Shown: positions 44,026-53,579 of the stretch, piece after piece
How positions within the stretch are numbered: the stretch's first letter is position 1
How the letters are laid out: every line of letters starts with the position of its first letter
Assembly (NCBI GenBank): GCA_000513555.1
Contig: ALYD01000007.1
Location: 1 to 64,000 of the forward strand
Source of the DNA: Lachnospiraceae bacterium JC7
GTDB lineage: Bacteria; Bacillota; Clostridia; Lachnospirales; Lachnospiraceae
Length of the DNA stretch: 64,000 nt
Direction: 5' to 3'
Notes under the pieces: model-generated
The model's input: the letters and a program-made list of their open reading frames with translations, nothing else
Database searches by the model: none
What the model was told of the DNA's origin: nothing
Program-made: the position numbers and the translations under genes

Positions 44026-45108
44026 TTAGAAAACAAACCCGAAGTCGAACTTATCTCCCACTGCAAGAACACTGCCGTTTGATTCTGTCACTTCAAAGCT
44101 TGCTCCGTTCCAGCCGTCTAATCGGATAATGCCCTTGACTGTTCCGTCGTTGGCTTCATATGAAAGCTCGCCGTTTCCCTTGTCAGTGAAAGTTCCGTTG
44201 CTCTCGCCAACTCTGTAGAGTGAGATGACAGCCTCATCATCGGACTCCCATCCCTGTCTCAGAATAAGGGAGCTGTACACATCCCCTGTACCCTGATTAT
44301 CCACGTAGGTTCCGTAAATGCCTCTCTCCGGCATAGTAAAGGATTCTCCCTTTATCTTCGCAAGTTCAGAAGCGAGAATAGCGCATCTGTTTCTGGTTAT
44401 ATTCTCAAGATAAGCATTTTCAAGCATAGGATACATACTGCCGCCATCTTCACGAGGGCCTATGTTCTCTATCAGGACCTCTTCCTTCATGGCTATCCAG
44501 TTTCGTTCATCCTTGAGCACTCTTTCCTTGGTTGATGCGTCGGCAGAATCTGAGAATCTTTTCCAAAGACTGTTGAGTTCCTCATCCCATATCATATATA
44601 TGTAGCCTGAAGCCATATTGAGTTCAAGCTGTGCCTCTCCGGTTTTAAAGATTTCATCGTACTTTTCCGTGACCTTTTCAACTGCGGAAAGTTCATCCTG
44701 CAAAGTTGCCGCATTGGCAGAAACTTCAGCAACATCTTTTTTGATGTCATTTGTGAAATCATGTGAAAAGATCACATCACGGTCTTTTGAGCTCCATATG
44801 TCAGAGGAATTAACATCTGTGTTTTTTTCTTTATATAATGAATCTTCTTTTGAAGCACTCACTTCCTTGATATCGGAATCAGCACCTGAGCTTTTATTTG
44901 TGCCAATGTTTCCGCCGTCAGAACTGCTCATTCCGTTTTCGGTATTATCTGCGGCGATAGTGATGTTCACAGTCTTTTCCTCTTTGGTTTCCTGTATAGA
45001 AGAATCAGGTACAGCAGCACTTCCTGCAGTTGTTCCGCAGCCTGAAAGTGCTGCAGCGCTTATCAGAAGGCTTCCTATAATGATATTTCGTAATTTCATA
45101 TTTTTCAC
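44026..45108 (-). CDS. Lipoprotein with LprI/DUF1311-like domain
   Basis: About 360 residues. The signal ends ALSGCG (lipobox), then a long Asn/Ser/Asp/Lys-rich spacer to ~150. An LprI-like domain follows, with LELNMASGYIYMIWDEELNSLWKRFSDS and DERNWIAMKEE, which in this family resembles lysozyme-inhibitor-related modules. A C-terminal beta-rich domain ends the protein. AGGAGGAAAGA sits at ideal distance from a GTG at 45108, so that start is preferred over ATG 45147 or 45099. Cell-surface role unknown. Confidence 0.72.
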   Translation of the reverse strand: MKNMKLRNIIIGSLLISAAALSGCGTTAGSAAVPDSSIQETKEEKTVNITIAADNTENGMSSSDGGNIGTNKSSGADSDIKEVSASKEDSLYKEKNTDVNSSDIWSSKDRDVIFSHDFTNDIKKDVAEVSANAATLQDELSAVEKVTEKYDEIFKTGEAQLELNMASGYIYMIWDEELNSLWKRFSDSADASTKERVLKDERNWIAMKEEVLIENIGPREDGGSMYPMLENAYLENITRNRCAILASELAKIKGESFTMPERGIYGTYVDNQGTGDVYSSLILRQGWESDDEAVISLYRVGESNGTFTDKGNGELSYEANDGTVKGIIRLDGWNGASFEVTESNGSVLAVGDKFDFGFVF

Positions 45109-45147
45109 TCTTTCCTCCTCAAAAAAGTATGCCATACTTACTTTCAA

Positions 45148-45444
45148 GGTAAGTATGACATCCGGTCATGGATTAGTCCATTTATTTGAGCAGTTTTAAG
45201 AATAAGTTCTTAAAGTGACTAAAATAATTAATCGGAAATCTGTACCATTGCATTTGTGATAGTGCTATCAACATATCGTTCAAACAATAATATCTGATGA
45301 ATAAACGATGTTTTTAATTTGCAGGAGAAAAAAAGATTAACGTGAAAAGAAGGTGTGATTATTTTTAAATATGTAGAGATTATTTTTAAAATATGTTGTT
45401 GACAATTTAAGATGTGCATGTTAATCTTCTAACGTTCAATTCAG
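45148..45444. other. AT-rich gene-free stretch
   Basis: About 300 bp between the divergent lipoprotein and PTS genes. It should hold their promoters. I see no repeat or RNA structure here apart from the antiterminator region that follows. Confidence 0.3.
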
Positions 45445-45473
45445 TATGTTACTGTTCGCAGGCATTCACTGTA
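45445..45473 (+). promoter_or_regulatory. RNA antiterminator (RAT-like) site for a BglG/GlcT-family protein
   Basis: TATGTTACTGTTCGCAGGCA closely matches the BglG/LicT/GlcT antiterminator core (TGTTACTG...GCAGGC). It lies in the 5' leader of the PTS gene; the antiterminator gene follows the PTS gene. Unusually it ends ~45 nt before the obvious terminator stem rather than overlapping it. Confidence 0.7.
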
Positions 45474-45518
45474 CATAAAAGCCTTTAGGTTTATGTGGTG
45501 GAGGGTCTGTTTTTTTAT

Positions 45519-45553
45519 ACCTCTGCGTAGACCGCAGAGGTTTTTTCTGTTTT
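45519..45553 (+). terminator. Leader terminator ahead of the PTS gene
   Basis: Stem CCTCTGCG/CGCAGAGG with a 5-nt loop followed by TTTTTTCTGTTTT, 100 nt before the PTS start. It would end transcription unless the antiterminator is active. Confidence 0.85.
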
Positions 45554-45652
45554 CTCTAAAGGATTTAGAACAAAGAGACGGGCTATAGACCGATCACTCT
45601 GAAACAGTTTTATGTACAGGAGATGCATGAACAGAAAAAATTAGGAGGAATT

Positions 45653-47818
45653 ATGAAAGACAAGATTTTTTCAGTTTTACAGCGTGTAGGACGCAGCTTC
45701 ATGCTTCCTATCGCGATGCTTCCGGTTGCCGGACTCTTACTGGGACTCGGAAGCAGCTTCACTAACCCGACCACCATTGCTACCTATCATATGGAGGCAA
45801 TTCTCGGAAACGGTACAGCCATTAACTCACTTCTCAACATCATGAATTCTGTCGGAAGTGCTATCTTCAGTAATCTCCCGATTATATTTGCTGTTGGTGT
45901 TGCCATCGGTATGGCAAAGAAGGAAAAGGAAGTAGCCGCACTTGCAGCTATGATCGCTTACTTCGTAATGAACATCACCATCGAAGCTATGCTCAACATC
46001 ACAGGAATGGTTGTTGACGGTGCTGTTGCAGAGGGAGTACTTGAAGGTACAGTAACAAACATCGTTGGTATCAACACACTTCAGATGGGTGTGTTCGGAG
46101 GTATCATCGTAGGACTTGGTGTTGCTGCTCTTCACAACAGATTCTATAAGATCGAACTTCCTTCCGCTATTTCATTCTTCGGTGGTTCACGTTTCGTTCC
46201 TATCGTTTCAACATTTGCATACATCGGTGTAGGAATCTTAAGCTTCTATCTTTGGCCATTCGTTCAGAAGGGAATCTTCGCTCTCGGAGGTCTCGTAACA
46301 GGAAGCGGATATATCGGAACACTTATCTTCGGACTTATCAAGCGTGCACTTATCCCGTTCGGTCTTCACCATGTATTCTATATGCCATTCTGGCAGACAG
46401 CAGTCGGCGGACAGATGGAGGTTGCAGGAAAGCTCATTCAGGGCGGACAGAACATTTTCTTCGCACAGCTTGCTGATTCTCAGAATGTTGCACACTTCAG
46501 TGCAGATGCTACAAGATACTTCTCCGGAGAGTTCATTTTCATGATCTTCGGTCTTCCGGGTGCAGCCCTTGCCATGGTTCGCTGCGCAAAGACTGAGAAG
46601 CGTAAGCAGGCCGCAGGTCTTCTTCTCTCAGCCGCTCTTGCGTCAATGTTTACAGGAATCACTGAGCCTATCGAGTTCTCTTTCCTTTTCGTTGCACCAA
46701 TGCTTTTCGTAGTACAGGTAGTTCTTGCAGGTTCAGCATATATGATCGCACATATGCTGAATATCGCAGTTGGTCTTACATTCTCAGGCGGAATCCTTGA
46801 CCTCTTCTTCTTCGGTATCCTTCAGGGTAACGAAAAGACAAGCTGGATGCTCATCGTACCTGTAGGTATCGTTTACTTCCTTCTTTACTACTGCACATTC
46901 ACAGTCCTTATCAAGAAGTTTGACCTCAAGACACCGGGTCGTGAGGATGATGACCAGGAAACACGCCTCTACAGAAAGGCAGACTATCTTGCAAAGAAGA
47001 ACGGTGACAACGCAGATGCTGCTGTAGCCGTTGCAGACGAAAAGAGCGACCTCATCATGAAGGGTCTCGGCGGAAAGGCTAACATCGCAGACGTTGACTG
47101 CTGTGCTACACGTCTTCGTGTTAATGTTAAGAAATCAGAGCTTGTTAATGATGCGATGCTCAAGGCATCCGGAGCAACAGGTGTTGTTCACAAGGGTACT
47201 GCTGTTCAGGTTATTTACGGACCTTCTGTTACTGTAGTCAAGTCAAACCTTGAGGATTATCTCGAGACTCAGCCTTCTACCGAGTACCACAGCGAGGAAG
47301 TTGTGGATGAGGCTCAGCCGACTGTTATTGAAAACAATACTGATAAGAAGGTTAAGCGTACCATCATCATCGGAAGCCCGCTTAACGGTGAGGCCAAGGC
47401 TCTTTCAGAGACACCGGATGAGGCATTTGCTAGTGCCATGATGGGTAACGGTACATGTATGATCCCTGCAGATTCAACACTGTATGCACCATGTGATGGT
47501 GAGATATCATTCGTTTTTGATACAAAGCACGCCATCGGTTTCGAAACAGAAACAGGAATCAGTATGCTCTTCCACATGGGTATCGATACAGTCAAGCTTG
47601 ATGGAAAGGGCTTCACAGTTCTTGTTGAGAACGGTCAGAAGGTAAAGAAGGGTCAGCCGCTTCTTAAGATGGATCTTGATTACATCCGTAAGAATGCTCC
47701 ATCCATCGCTTCTCCTGTTCTTTGTACTGATCTTGATGACAGTATGAATATCAGACTTCTGAAGACAGGTAATGTTTCTGCCGGTGAGGATCTGATTGCA
47801 GTCGACATCATCGCATAA
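45653..47818 (+). CDS. ptsG: PTS glucose-type transporter EIICBA
   Basis: A 721-residue fused permease. The EIIC membrane domain (residues ~5-420) starts RVGRSFMLPIAMLPVAGLLLGLG. EIIB follows with the phosphocysteine in DCCATRLRVNV. After a linker, EIIA has the phosphohistidine in MLFHMGIDTVKLDG. Glucose is the likely sugar given the GlcT-type control; N-acetylglucosamine is the alternative. AGGAGGAATT precedes ATG 45653. The gene uses a restricted set of codons unlike its neighbours, suggesting high expression. Confidence 0.9.
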   Translation: MKDKIFSVLQRVGRSFMLPIAMLPVAGLLLGLGSSFTNPTTIATYHMEAILGNGTAINSLLNIMNSVGSAIFSNLPIIFAVGVAIGMAKKEKEVAALAAMIAYFVMNITIEAMLNITGMVVDGAVAEGVLEGTVTNIVGINTLQMGVFGGIIVGLGVAALHNRFYKIELPSAISFFGGSRFVPIVSTFAYIGVGILSFYLWPFVQKGIFALGGLVTGSGYIGTLIFGLIKRALIPFGLHHVFYMPFWQTAVGGQMEVAGKLIQGGQNIFFAQLADSQNVAHFSADATRYFSGEFIFMIFGLPGAALAMVRCAKTEKRKQAAGLLLSAALASMFTGITEPIEFSFLFVAPMLFVVQVVLAGSAYMIAHMLNIAVGLTFSGGILDLFFFGILQGNEKTSWMLIVPVGIVYFLLYYCTFTVLIKKFDLKTPGREDDDQETRLYRKADYLAKKNGDNADAAVAVADEKSDLIMKGLGGKANIADVDCCATRLRVNVKKSELVNDAMLKASGATGVVHKGTAVQVIYGPSVTVVKSNLEDYLETQPSTEYHSEEVVDEAQPTVIENNTDKKVKRTIIIGSPLNGEAKALSETPDEAFASAMMGNGTCMIPADSTLYAPCDGEISFVFDTKHAIGFETETGISMLFHMGIDTVKLDGKGFTVLVENGQKVKKGQPLLKMDLDYIRKNAPSIASPVLCTDLDDSMNIRLLKTGNVSAGEDLIAVDIIA

Positions 47819-47833
47819 TGAGAATATAATTAC

Positions 47834-47868
47834 TCTACCCCTTCCGCAGAACGGGAGGGGTATTTTTT
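47834..47868 (+). terminator. Terminator between PTS gene and antiterminator gene
   Basis: Stem TACCCCTTCC/GGGAGGGGTA followed by TTTTTT. It limits read-through into the regulator gene. Confidence 0.8.
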
Positions 47869-47943
47869 CGATAAGGCCGTCATGCGACCACCGTGTCCGC
47901 ATGAGTGGAGCTGCGAACGTTACTATAGGAGATATGGAAAAGA

Positions 47944-48771
47944 ATGTATCGTGTAAGAAAAGTATTAAATCATAATGCCATTCTTGCGTTGGATAACGAT
48001 GAATTGAAAACCTACCTTATTCTTCATAAGGGTATCGGTTTCGGAGCAAAGATCTCGGAATGGGTAGACATTCCGGAGGATGCTTCGGTGTATTCATTGG
48101 AAAGATCCACTGAACGGGGCAACGCCATGAACATCATAAATGAAGTCGATCCCGTCTGCCTTGAAATCTCCGACGCGGTTCTTGATGAGGCTGAAAAGGT
48201 CTTCGGTATAGTAGACAGGAATATAGTCTTCCCCATGGCGGACCATCTGGCATTTGCCATACAGCGGATAAAGCGGGATGAGACCATCAGAAATCCTCTG
48301 AAGGATGACATCCGTCTCCTCTTCCATATGGAATATCAGGTGGCACAGACTGTGGTTGATATCCTTAGGCAAAAGACCGGACTTACTATAAATGAGGATG
48401 AAGTAGGTTTTATAGCGCTTCATGTTCACTCGGCCATAGTAAATGAGAATGTAGCCCGTTCTCTTCAGACCGCCCAGATCGTCAGAAACTGTATTTCTTA
48501 TATAGAAGAAAAGACCGGGCAAAAGATCGAGGTTACTTCTCTCGGATATAACCGTATGATGAATCACATTCGCTACATGGTCACACGTATCGAGACCGGA
48601 GAACCTCTCAAGATGAATCTCAATGACTACATGGCGGTGAAATATCCGGATGTTTTCCGTCTTGCGGAGGATATATGTAATCAGATGAGCCGTCTTCTGA
48701 GAAAAGACTATCAGGATGCTGAAATCGGCTATCTCGCCATGCATATCGCGAGAGTCATAGATGCGGAATAA
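47944..48771 (+). CDS. BglG/LicT/GlcT-family transcription antiterminator
   Basis: 275 residues. The N-terminal CAT RNA-binding domain (1-55) starts MYRVRKVLNHNAILAL. Two PRD domains follow (~65-170 and ~175-275), with phosphorylatable histidines in FPMADHLAFAI, FIALHVHSAI, MMNHIRYMVTR and LAMHIARVI. PTS phosphorylation of these controls RNA binding. The RAT-like site in the PTS leader upstream is the likely target, making a self-contained sugar-induced switch. Confidence 0.92.
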   Translation: MYRVRKVLNHNAILALDNDELKTYLILHKGIGFGAKISEWVDIPEDASVYSLERSTERGNAMNIINEVDPVCLEISDAVLDEAEKVFGIVDRNIVFPMADHLAFAIQRIKRDETIRNPLKDDIRLLFHMEYQVAQTVVDILRQKTGLTINEDEVGFIALHVHSAIVNENVARSLQTAQIVRNCISYIEEKTGQKIEVTSLGYNRMMNHIRYMVTRIETGEPLKMNLNDYMAVKYPDVFRLAEDICNQMSRLLRKDYQDAEIGYLAMHIARVIDAE

Positions 48772-48776
48772 AAAAA

Positions 48777-48825
48777 GAAGCATGAGTAATGAGTACAGAC
48801 TCGTTATTCATGCTTCTTTTTTTTT
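48777..48825 (+). terminator. Terminator after the antiterminator gene
   Basis: 18-bp near-perfect stem GAAGCATGAGTAATGAGT/ACTCGTTATTCATGCTTC with a 4-nt loop and T9. Confidence 0.9.
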
Positions 48826-48862
48826 GACCACTTCATATTTATATTTCTTTTCACAACCAGGC

Positions 48863-48892
48863 AAAACAAATGTTTGATAAAACGTTTGTTTT
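48863..48892 (+). promoter_or_regulatory. Two adjacent LexA (SOS) boxes
   Basis: AAAACAAATGTTTG (48863-48876) matches 12 of 14 positions of the Firmicutes SOS box CGAACRNRYGTTYG. The next segment (48879-48892), read on the minus strand as AAAACAAACGTTTT, matches 11 of 14. They lie 50-75 bp upstream of the UmuC gene. Confidence 0.7.
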
Positions 48893-48939
48893 GTGATATG
48901 ATGCTTCTACAGTAATCTTGGTCTTTGACGGAGGCTGTT

Positions 48940-50511
48940 ATGGATGATATTCAAAATAACAGATACTACATATGTATAGATCTTAAGTCTTTTTATGCCT
49001 CTGTGGAGTGCCATGAAAGGAAACTTGATCCGTTGACTACGAATCTGGTGGTGGCGGATGTCAGCAGAACAGAAAAGACCATATGTCTTGCAGTGAGTCC
49101 TTCTCTGAAAGCTTATGGGATACCGGGACGTGCCAGACTTTTTCAGGTCGTAGAAAGGGTCAAAGGGATCAATGCCGAACGCCGGAGAAGGATAAACGGT
49201 CAGGAATTCACAGGAAGATCATGTGATGCGAACAAGCTGAAGGAAGATCCTTTTTTGGAACTTGATTATATACCGGCTCGGCCCCGGATGGCCAGATACA
49301 TAGAGTACAGCACAAAAATCTATGACATATATCTGAAGTATGTTGCCCCGGAGGATATACATGTGTATTCCATAGACGAGGTCTTTATGGATGTCACAAC
49401 ATATCTCAGGATCTATGCATTGGATAGAGATCTGGATACAGGAGATCCATGGGCTGTGGCCGAAAGGATGGCATCGGATATGATCCATGAGATCATCCTG
49501 CTTACAGGGATCACTGCAACGGCAGGTATAGGCACCAACATGTATCTTGCAAAGATTGCCATGGATATAGTGGCCAAGCATATTCCGGCAAACAAAGACG
49601 GAGTACGCATTGCCATGATAGACGAAAGAAGCTACAGACAGCTGCTCTGGAATCACAGACCTCTTACCGATTTCTGGAGAGTCGGGGTAGGATATGCAAG
49701 GAAGCTTGAGAGCCTCGGGCTTTATACCATGGGTGACGTTGCCAGATGTTCATTGGACAACGAAGAACTTCTATATAAAAACTTCGGCATAAATGCGGAG
49801 CTGCTCATCGATCATGCCTGGGGATATGAGCCCTGCAGGATGCAGGATGTTAAAGCGTATAAACCGGAAAACAGCAGTATGGGTTCAGGACAGGTACTTC
49901 ACTGTGCCTATGATCATAAGAAAAGCCGCCTGATAGTAAAGGAAATGGCGGATCAGTTATCTCTTGATCTGGTCGGGAAACATCTCGTAACAGATCAGCT
50001 GGTGCTTACCGTGGGCTATGATATCGAGAATCTCACTGACCCCCATATAAGTAAACTGTATCATGGGCCGGTTGTTGTGGATTATCTGGGAAGGCGGATC
50101 CCGAAGCATGCCCATGGCACCATACTGCTTCAGGAACTGACCTCTTCAACGAGGCTGATCACCGGAGCTGCGGTCAAGCTGTTTGATCAGATAGTGGATC
50201 CGGATCTTTTGGTCAGAAGAATTAATATAGTGGCCGGAAGGGTGAAGGATGAAAAAGACGAGGACAGAACCGTAAAGTTCGGAAACATGGAGGGCTCATG
50301 GGAACAGATGGACCTCTTCACCGACTATGAAAGAATCGAAAAAGAACGTAAGGAAATAAAAAGGCTAAAAAAAAGAGACCGCCGGCTGCAGGAGGCAGCT
50401 CTGACGATCAAGCAGAAATTCGGGAAAAATGCTGTCATTAAAGGTATGAATATGCTGGACGGGGCAACTATGCGGAGCCGGAATGAACAGATCGGAGGTC
50501 ATAAAGCCTAG
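48940..50511 (+). CDS. Y-family DNA polymerase (UmuC/DinB-like, YolD-associated)
   Basis: About 523 residues. The catalytic palm has the two carboxylate motifs CIDLKSFYASVE (start) and YSIDEVFMDVT (~150), then helix-hairpin-helix and little-finger regions. The C-terminus is basic (KEIKRLKKRDRRLQEAALTIKQKFGKNAV). It performs error-prone bypass of lesions during SOS. GGAGG precedes ATG 48940. It is followed by a YolD gene, as for Bacillus UvrX/YqjW. Confidence 0.9.
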   Translation: MDDIQNNRYYICIDLKSFYASVECHERKLDPLTTNLVVADVSRTEKTICLAVSPSLKAYGIPGRARLFQVVERVKGINAERRRRINGQEFTGRSCDANKLKEDPFLELDYIPARPRMARYIEYSTKIYDIYLKYVAPEDIHVYSIDEVFMDVTTYLRIYALDRDLDTGDPWAVAERMASDMIHEIILLTGITATAGIGTNMYLAKIAMDIVAKHIPANKDGVRIAMIDERSYRQLLWNHRPLTDFWRVGVGYARKLESLGLYTMGDVARCSLDNEELLYKNFGINAELLIDHAWGYEPCRMQDVKAYKPENSSMGSGQVLHCAYDHKKSRLIVKEMADQLSLDLVGKHLVTDQLVLTVGYDIENLTDPHISKLYHGPVVVDYLGRRIPKHAHGTILLQELTSSTRLITGAAVKLFDQIVDPDLLVRRINIVAGRVKDEKDEDRTVKFGNMEGSWEQMDLFTDYERIEKERKEIKRLKKRDRRLQEAALTIKQKFGKNAVIKGMNMLDGATMRSRNEQIGGHKA

Positions 50512-50595
50512 ATAGCGATCTATACTTTCAGGGGTACATATCACCCTTTGTAAAGAAGAAAATTTTATATGTCTGGAAAATAGAAAGGGATAAAA

Positions 50596-51075
50596 GTGAA
50601 TGACAAACCGGAATGGCATAATGTACATGGCATAAAAGCTCAAGAACTGTATGGCCTTAACTTAGATGTGATCACGAAGTACGGGGACATCATAGATCTA
50701 CAGCATTCTGAATCACTTAAGCATAAGAGGATGTCTCTTTATAGCAGAGCGGCCCAGTTTGCACCCTTTGCAGCATTGACGGGTTATGAAGAAGCGATCA
50801 TGGAGACCGGAAGGCTGGTATCGGAGAAGCTGGTTCTAAGTGAAACTCAAAAGGAACACTTAGATCAGCAATTACAGGAGCTGAAAGATCATTTATCAGA
50901 ACAGGAACTCTGTATCACCTGGTTTAAGGCTGATGAAAAAAAGGCCGGAGGAGAATATATAACCACAAAAGGATACGTGAAAAGGATCGATACCATAGAA
51001 AGAAAAATCATCATGGCAGACGGACAGATGATATCTATGGATGATGTATATGAGATAGGGGTGGTATCAGACTGA
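50596..51075 (+). CDS. YolD-like family protein
   Basis: A 159-residue protein with the YolD hallmark HKRMSLYSRAAQFAPFAALTGYEEAIMET. It starts with GTG at 50596 behind AAAGGGA. YolD-like proteins are encoded beside SOS polymerases of the UmuC type and are thought to modulate them; the mechanism is unknown. The coding sequence ends exactly where a LysR-gene remnant begins. Confidence 0.85.
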   Translation: MNDKPEWHNVHGIKAQELYGLNLDVITKYGDIIDLQHSESLKHKRMSLYSRAAQFAPFAALTGYEEAIMETGRLVSEKLVLSETQKEHLDQQLQELKDHLSEQELCITWFKADEKKAGGEYITTKGYVKRIDTIERKIIMADGQMISMDDVYEIGVVSD

Positions 51076-51078
51076 ATG

Positions 51079-51208
51079 ACGCTCCCCCACTCTGCGTTTC
51101 GGTCATCCAAAAAGGAACCCGGTATTCCAAGCTTACAGCTTACGTGAATCCGCTGGTGAATGCTCTCAGAACCGGGTATATGAACGAATCATTTGTAAGA
51201 GAAAAGAC
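51079..51208 (+). pseudogene. Frameshifted remnant of a LysR gene 3' end
   Basis: About 130 bp nearly identical to the last ~135 bp of the LysR gene at 58363-58496 (GCTCCCCC-CTCTGCG through GTAAGAGA-AAGAC), with small deletions that break the frame. It starts 4 nt after the YolD stop. No other part of the gene is present. Confidence 0.85.
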
Positions 51209-51230
51209 TTTATATCTTTAAATATTTCAT

Positions 51231-51267
51231 TAAAAAATCCCCGTCCTAAATCAGAACGGGGATTTGA
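51231..51267 (-). terminator. Terminator after the surface-protein gene
   Basis: 10-bp stem AAATCCCCGT/ACGGGGATTT with T6 on the minus strand, just past the stop at 51300. Confidence 0.85.
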
Positions 51268-51299
51268 GAAATTATCTGAGCGTAATGCTCTTCTATGTT

Positions 51300-53579
51300 T
51301 TATGCGTTAATCATGATTCCTTCTTCATTGAAGGTGAACATCTGTCCGTTGATATCAACTGTACCGGTATAGAAGAATCCCTGAGGATTTACCCAGTGAG
51401 CATGAAGCTGACCGTCTGCGCCAAGCTGGTAGTAAACTTCAGTTTTTCCTGTTGCAACAGGTGCGCCTGTCTGAGGATCAACGAAACATCCCATAGACTG
51501 TCCGTTTTCAGAAGTAATAACAAGTACAGGTGCGCTTGTTACTGCAAATGTTTCGCCACTTACAGTTGTTACTGTAGTACCATCAGCAGATACAGTACCT
51601 ACTCCATTGAAGGTAGCTCCCGCTATATCACCGCTTACAAAACGAAGGGTTGTGTTCTGGCCGTTAGCAGATGTTACAGAAGTAGCAACATTAGCAGTCT
51701 TATCACCGATGGTGATTTGGGTTGTTGTTGATTTAACTCCATTTGACTCTGATGTGGTTGTATTGACAGAAGCGCCACTTTCTGAGGTCATAGTACTTCC
51801 GGACTGGTTACCACCAGCAGTATTTCCGGAAAGTCCGTTAGCTCCACTTCCTGAACCACTGCTTGAGTCATCTGAAGAATCAGAGGAGTGTCTGATTGCA
51901 GAAAGAACTGCGCTGAGTTCAACTCCGCCACCCCTTGGAACAACAAGTGTGTATGTTCCGTCAGCATTCTTTGTAAGTGTAGAGTTGCCGTTCTTTACAG
52001 CATCAAGCTGGTATCCGGAGGCAGTCTCAACCTTGATGATAACTTCCTGAGACTCATGAGCTGTATTGTAGCCACTTATCAGAGTTGTACCTGATAATGT
52101 GATAGTACCATTAGATACTTCATCAGTACGGATGATGTAGTTAATGTTCTTGAGGATTTCTTCTTCTTTGTCTTTCTGCTCCGTTCTTGAATTAGTGCCG
52201 TTTCCGTCAGAGTCCCTGTACTCACGACGCTGTGCGTATACTAATTGATCGGAATCACTCTTTAGCTGCCAAACGGTAATGTTTAAATCACCATTCTCAC
52301 CGGTCATAGAATAATCTCTGCGATTAGAATGTCTTGGATTATTAATAATTTCCTGAACATAAATAGCTGAGTCTATTCCGCTTAAAGTTCCATCAACGAT
52401 TATGTTTACTTCACCGTCATTTGCAGATACACTAGCACCGTCATTTGATCCTGACACATCACCCTTGACAGTGATGTTTACGGTGCTTTTATCATCTATA
52501 TTATGAACACTTATACCGGAGGCATCGGAGTAATCTTTATTTGAAGCCTCAGCCTCAGCCGTAATATCACCATTTACAGTTACAGATGTGGTTCCCCCAT
52601 TATATGCAGTTACCGATATACCATCGGCACCAGCATCATCGTTTTTCGATTCATTAGCTGATTTTGCAGAAACATTAATATCACCGTTGAGAACTACAGC
52701 ATAGTTTCCATTCGATTCTGACGATACAAATAATCCTGTTGCATATGCCCAATCTTTTCCTTCTGCAGAAACTATAACGTTACCGGTGATGCTATCCTCG
52801 GATGAAGATTTTTTTCCTTCATACTGAAGGTACTTATCTTCACGATATCCAACTTCTATTCCTTCTGCAGAAGCTGCTTTTGTATTGTCTGATGTTACTT
52901 TGATATCGCCCTTTACAGTGATTTTAGAATTATATGTAGGTAGACTATCTACTTGAATTCCGGAACTATTAGCTTCTTCAGGATCGTTATTATGTACATT
53001 GAGACCATTGTCTATAGATACAGATGAATTTGTTGAAAAAACACCTACTGTATTCTCGTTGTCATTATTTTCTGAGCTAACTGATCCATGAACTGTTACG
53101 GATGAATCATCAGCGTTAATTCCAATTCCATCAGAATTAACATTACCATTTACAGTAATGGAACTTCCTTCAAGTGCTTCAACAGCTGTTGAACTTGAGT
53201 AAGACGCTCCTTTTTCAACACTGATGTTTCCTGTTACATTAACAGTTGAACTGTCGATGGCACGTGCGCCATCTTCTTTTGATTTGACATCGCCGGTCTG
53301 ATTTACAGTAGAGCCATTAGAAGCATATATTCCGCCCTTGTCGGTTTTTATGGCAGAATTATTCTCTTTAACTGTGCCTTCCTTTGAATTCGAAACTGCA
53401 TAATCTAAAGTATCACTATTTGTTACAGAGCCATTAGAAGCATTCGAATTGTTGCTTACTTCATTAACGTATCCTTCGTTCTCTGAAGTTGTTTCCTTTG
53501 CTAAAGTGCTGACTGGTGCAGATACAGATAAGCATACTGCTGTAGCAACACTAAGCCCCTTGATAAATTGTTTTTTCAT
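51300..53579 (-). CDS. Secreted repeat-rich (beta-helix-like) surface protein
   Basis: 759 residues with a signal peptide (1-28, MKKQFIKGLSVATAVCLSVSAPVSTLA). The Ser/Asn/Asp-rich body to ~430 has about ten degenerate repeats of the form (S/T)xVTVxG(D/N)(V/I), such as SSITVNGNVNS, SSVTVHGSVSS and TTSVTVNGDITAE, suggesting a right-handed beta-helix. A Gly/Ser linker (~560-600) and a C-terminal module ending GFFYTGTVDINGQMFTFNEEGIMINA follow, resembling a cell-wall-binding repeat. There is no LPXTG anchor. It may be an adhesin or matrix protein; the family is not recognised. It lies inside a rearranged region. Confidence 0.7.
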   Translation of the reverse strand: MKKQFIKGLSVATAVCLSVSAPVSTLAKETTSENEGYVNEVSNNSNASNGSVTNSDTLDYAVSNSKEGTVKENNSAIKTDKGGIYASNGSTVNQTGDVKSKEDGARAIDSSTVNVTGNISVEKGASYSSSTAVEALEGSSITVNGNVNSDGIGINADDSSVTVHGSVSSENNDNENTVGVFSTNSSVSIDNGLNVHNNDPEEANSSGIQVDSLPTYNSKITVKGDIKVTSDNTKAASAEGIEVGYREDKYLQYEGKKSSSEDSITGNVIVSAEGKDWAYATGLFVSSESNGNYAVVLNGDINVSAKSANESKNDDAGADGISVTAYNGGTTSVTVNGDITAEAEASNKDYSDASGISVHNIDDKSTVNITVKGDVSGSNDGASVSANDGEVNIIVDGTLSGIDSAIYVQEIINNPRHSNRRDYSMTGENGDLNITVWQLKSDSDQLVYAQRREYRDSDGNGTNSRTEQKDKEEEILKNINYIIRTDEVSNGTITLSGTTLISGYNTAHESQEVIIKVETASGYQLDAVKNGNSTLTKNADGTYTLVVPRGGGVELSAVLSAIRHSSDSSDDSSSGSGSGANGLSGNTAGGNQSGSTMTSESGASVNTTTSESNGVKSTTTQITIGDKTANVATSVTSANGQNTTLRFVSGDIAGATFNGVGTVSADGTTVTTVSGETFAVTSAPVLVITSENGQSMGCFVDPQTGAPVATGKTEVYYQLGADGQLHAHWVNPQGFFYTGTVDINGQMFTFNEEGIMINA

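Noticed and set aside
51079-51208. A real small gene after yolD
   Set aside because: Near-identity to the 3' end of the LysR gene with frame-breaking deletions shows it is a remnant.
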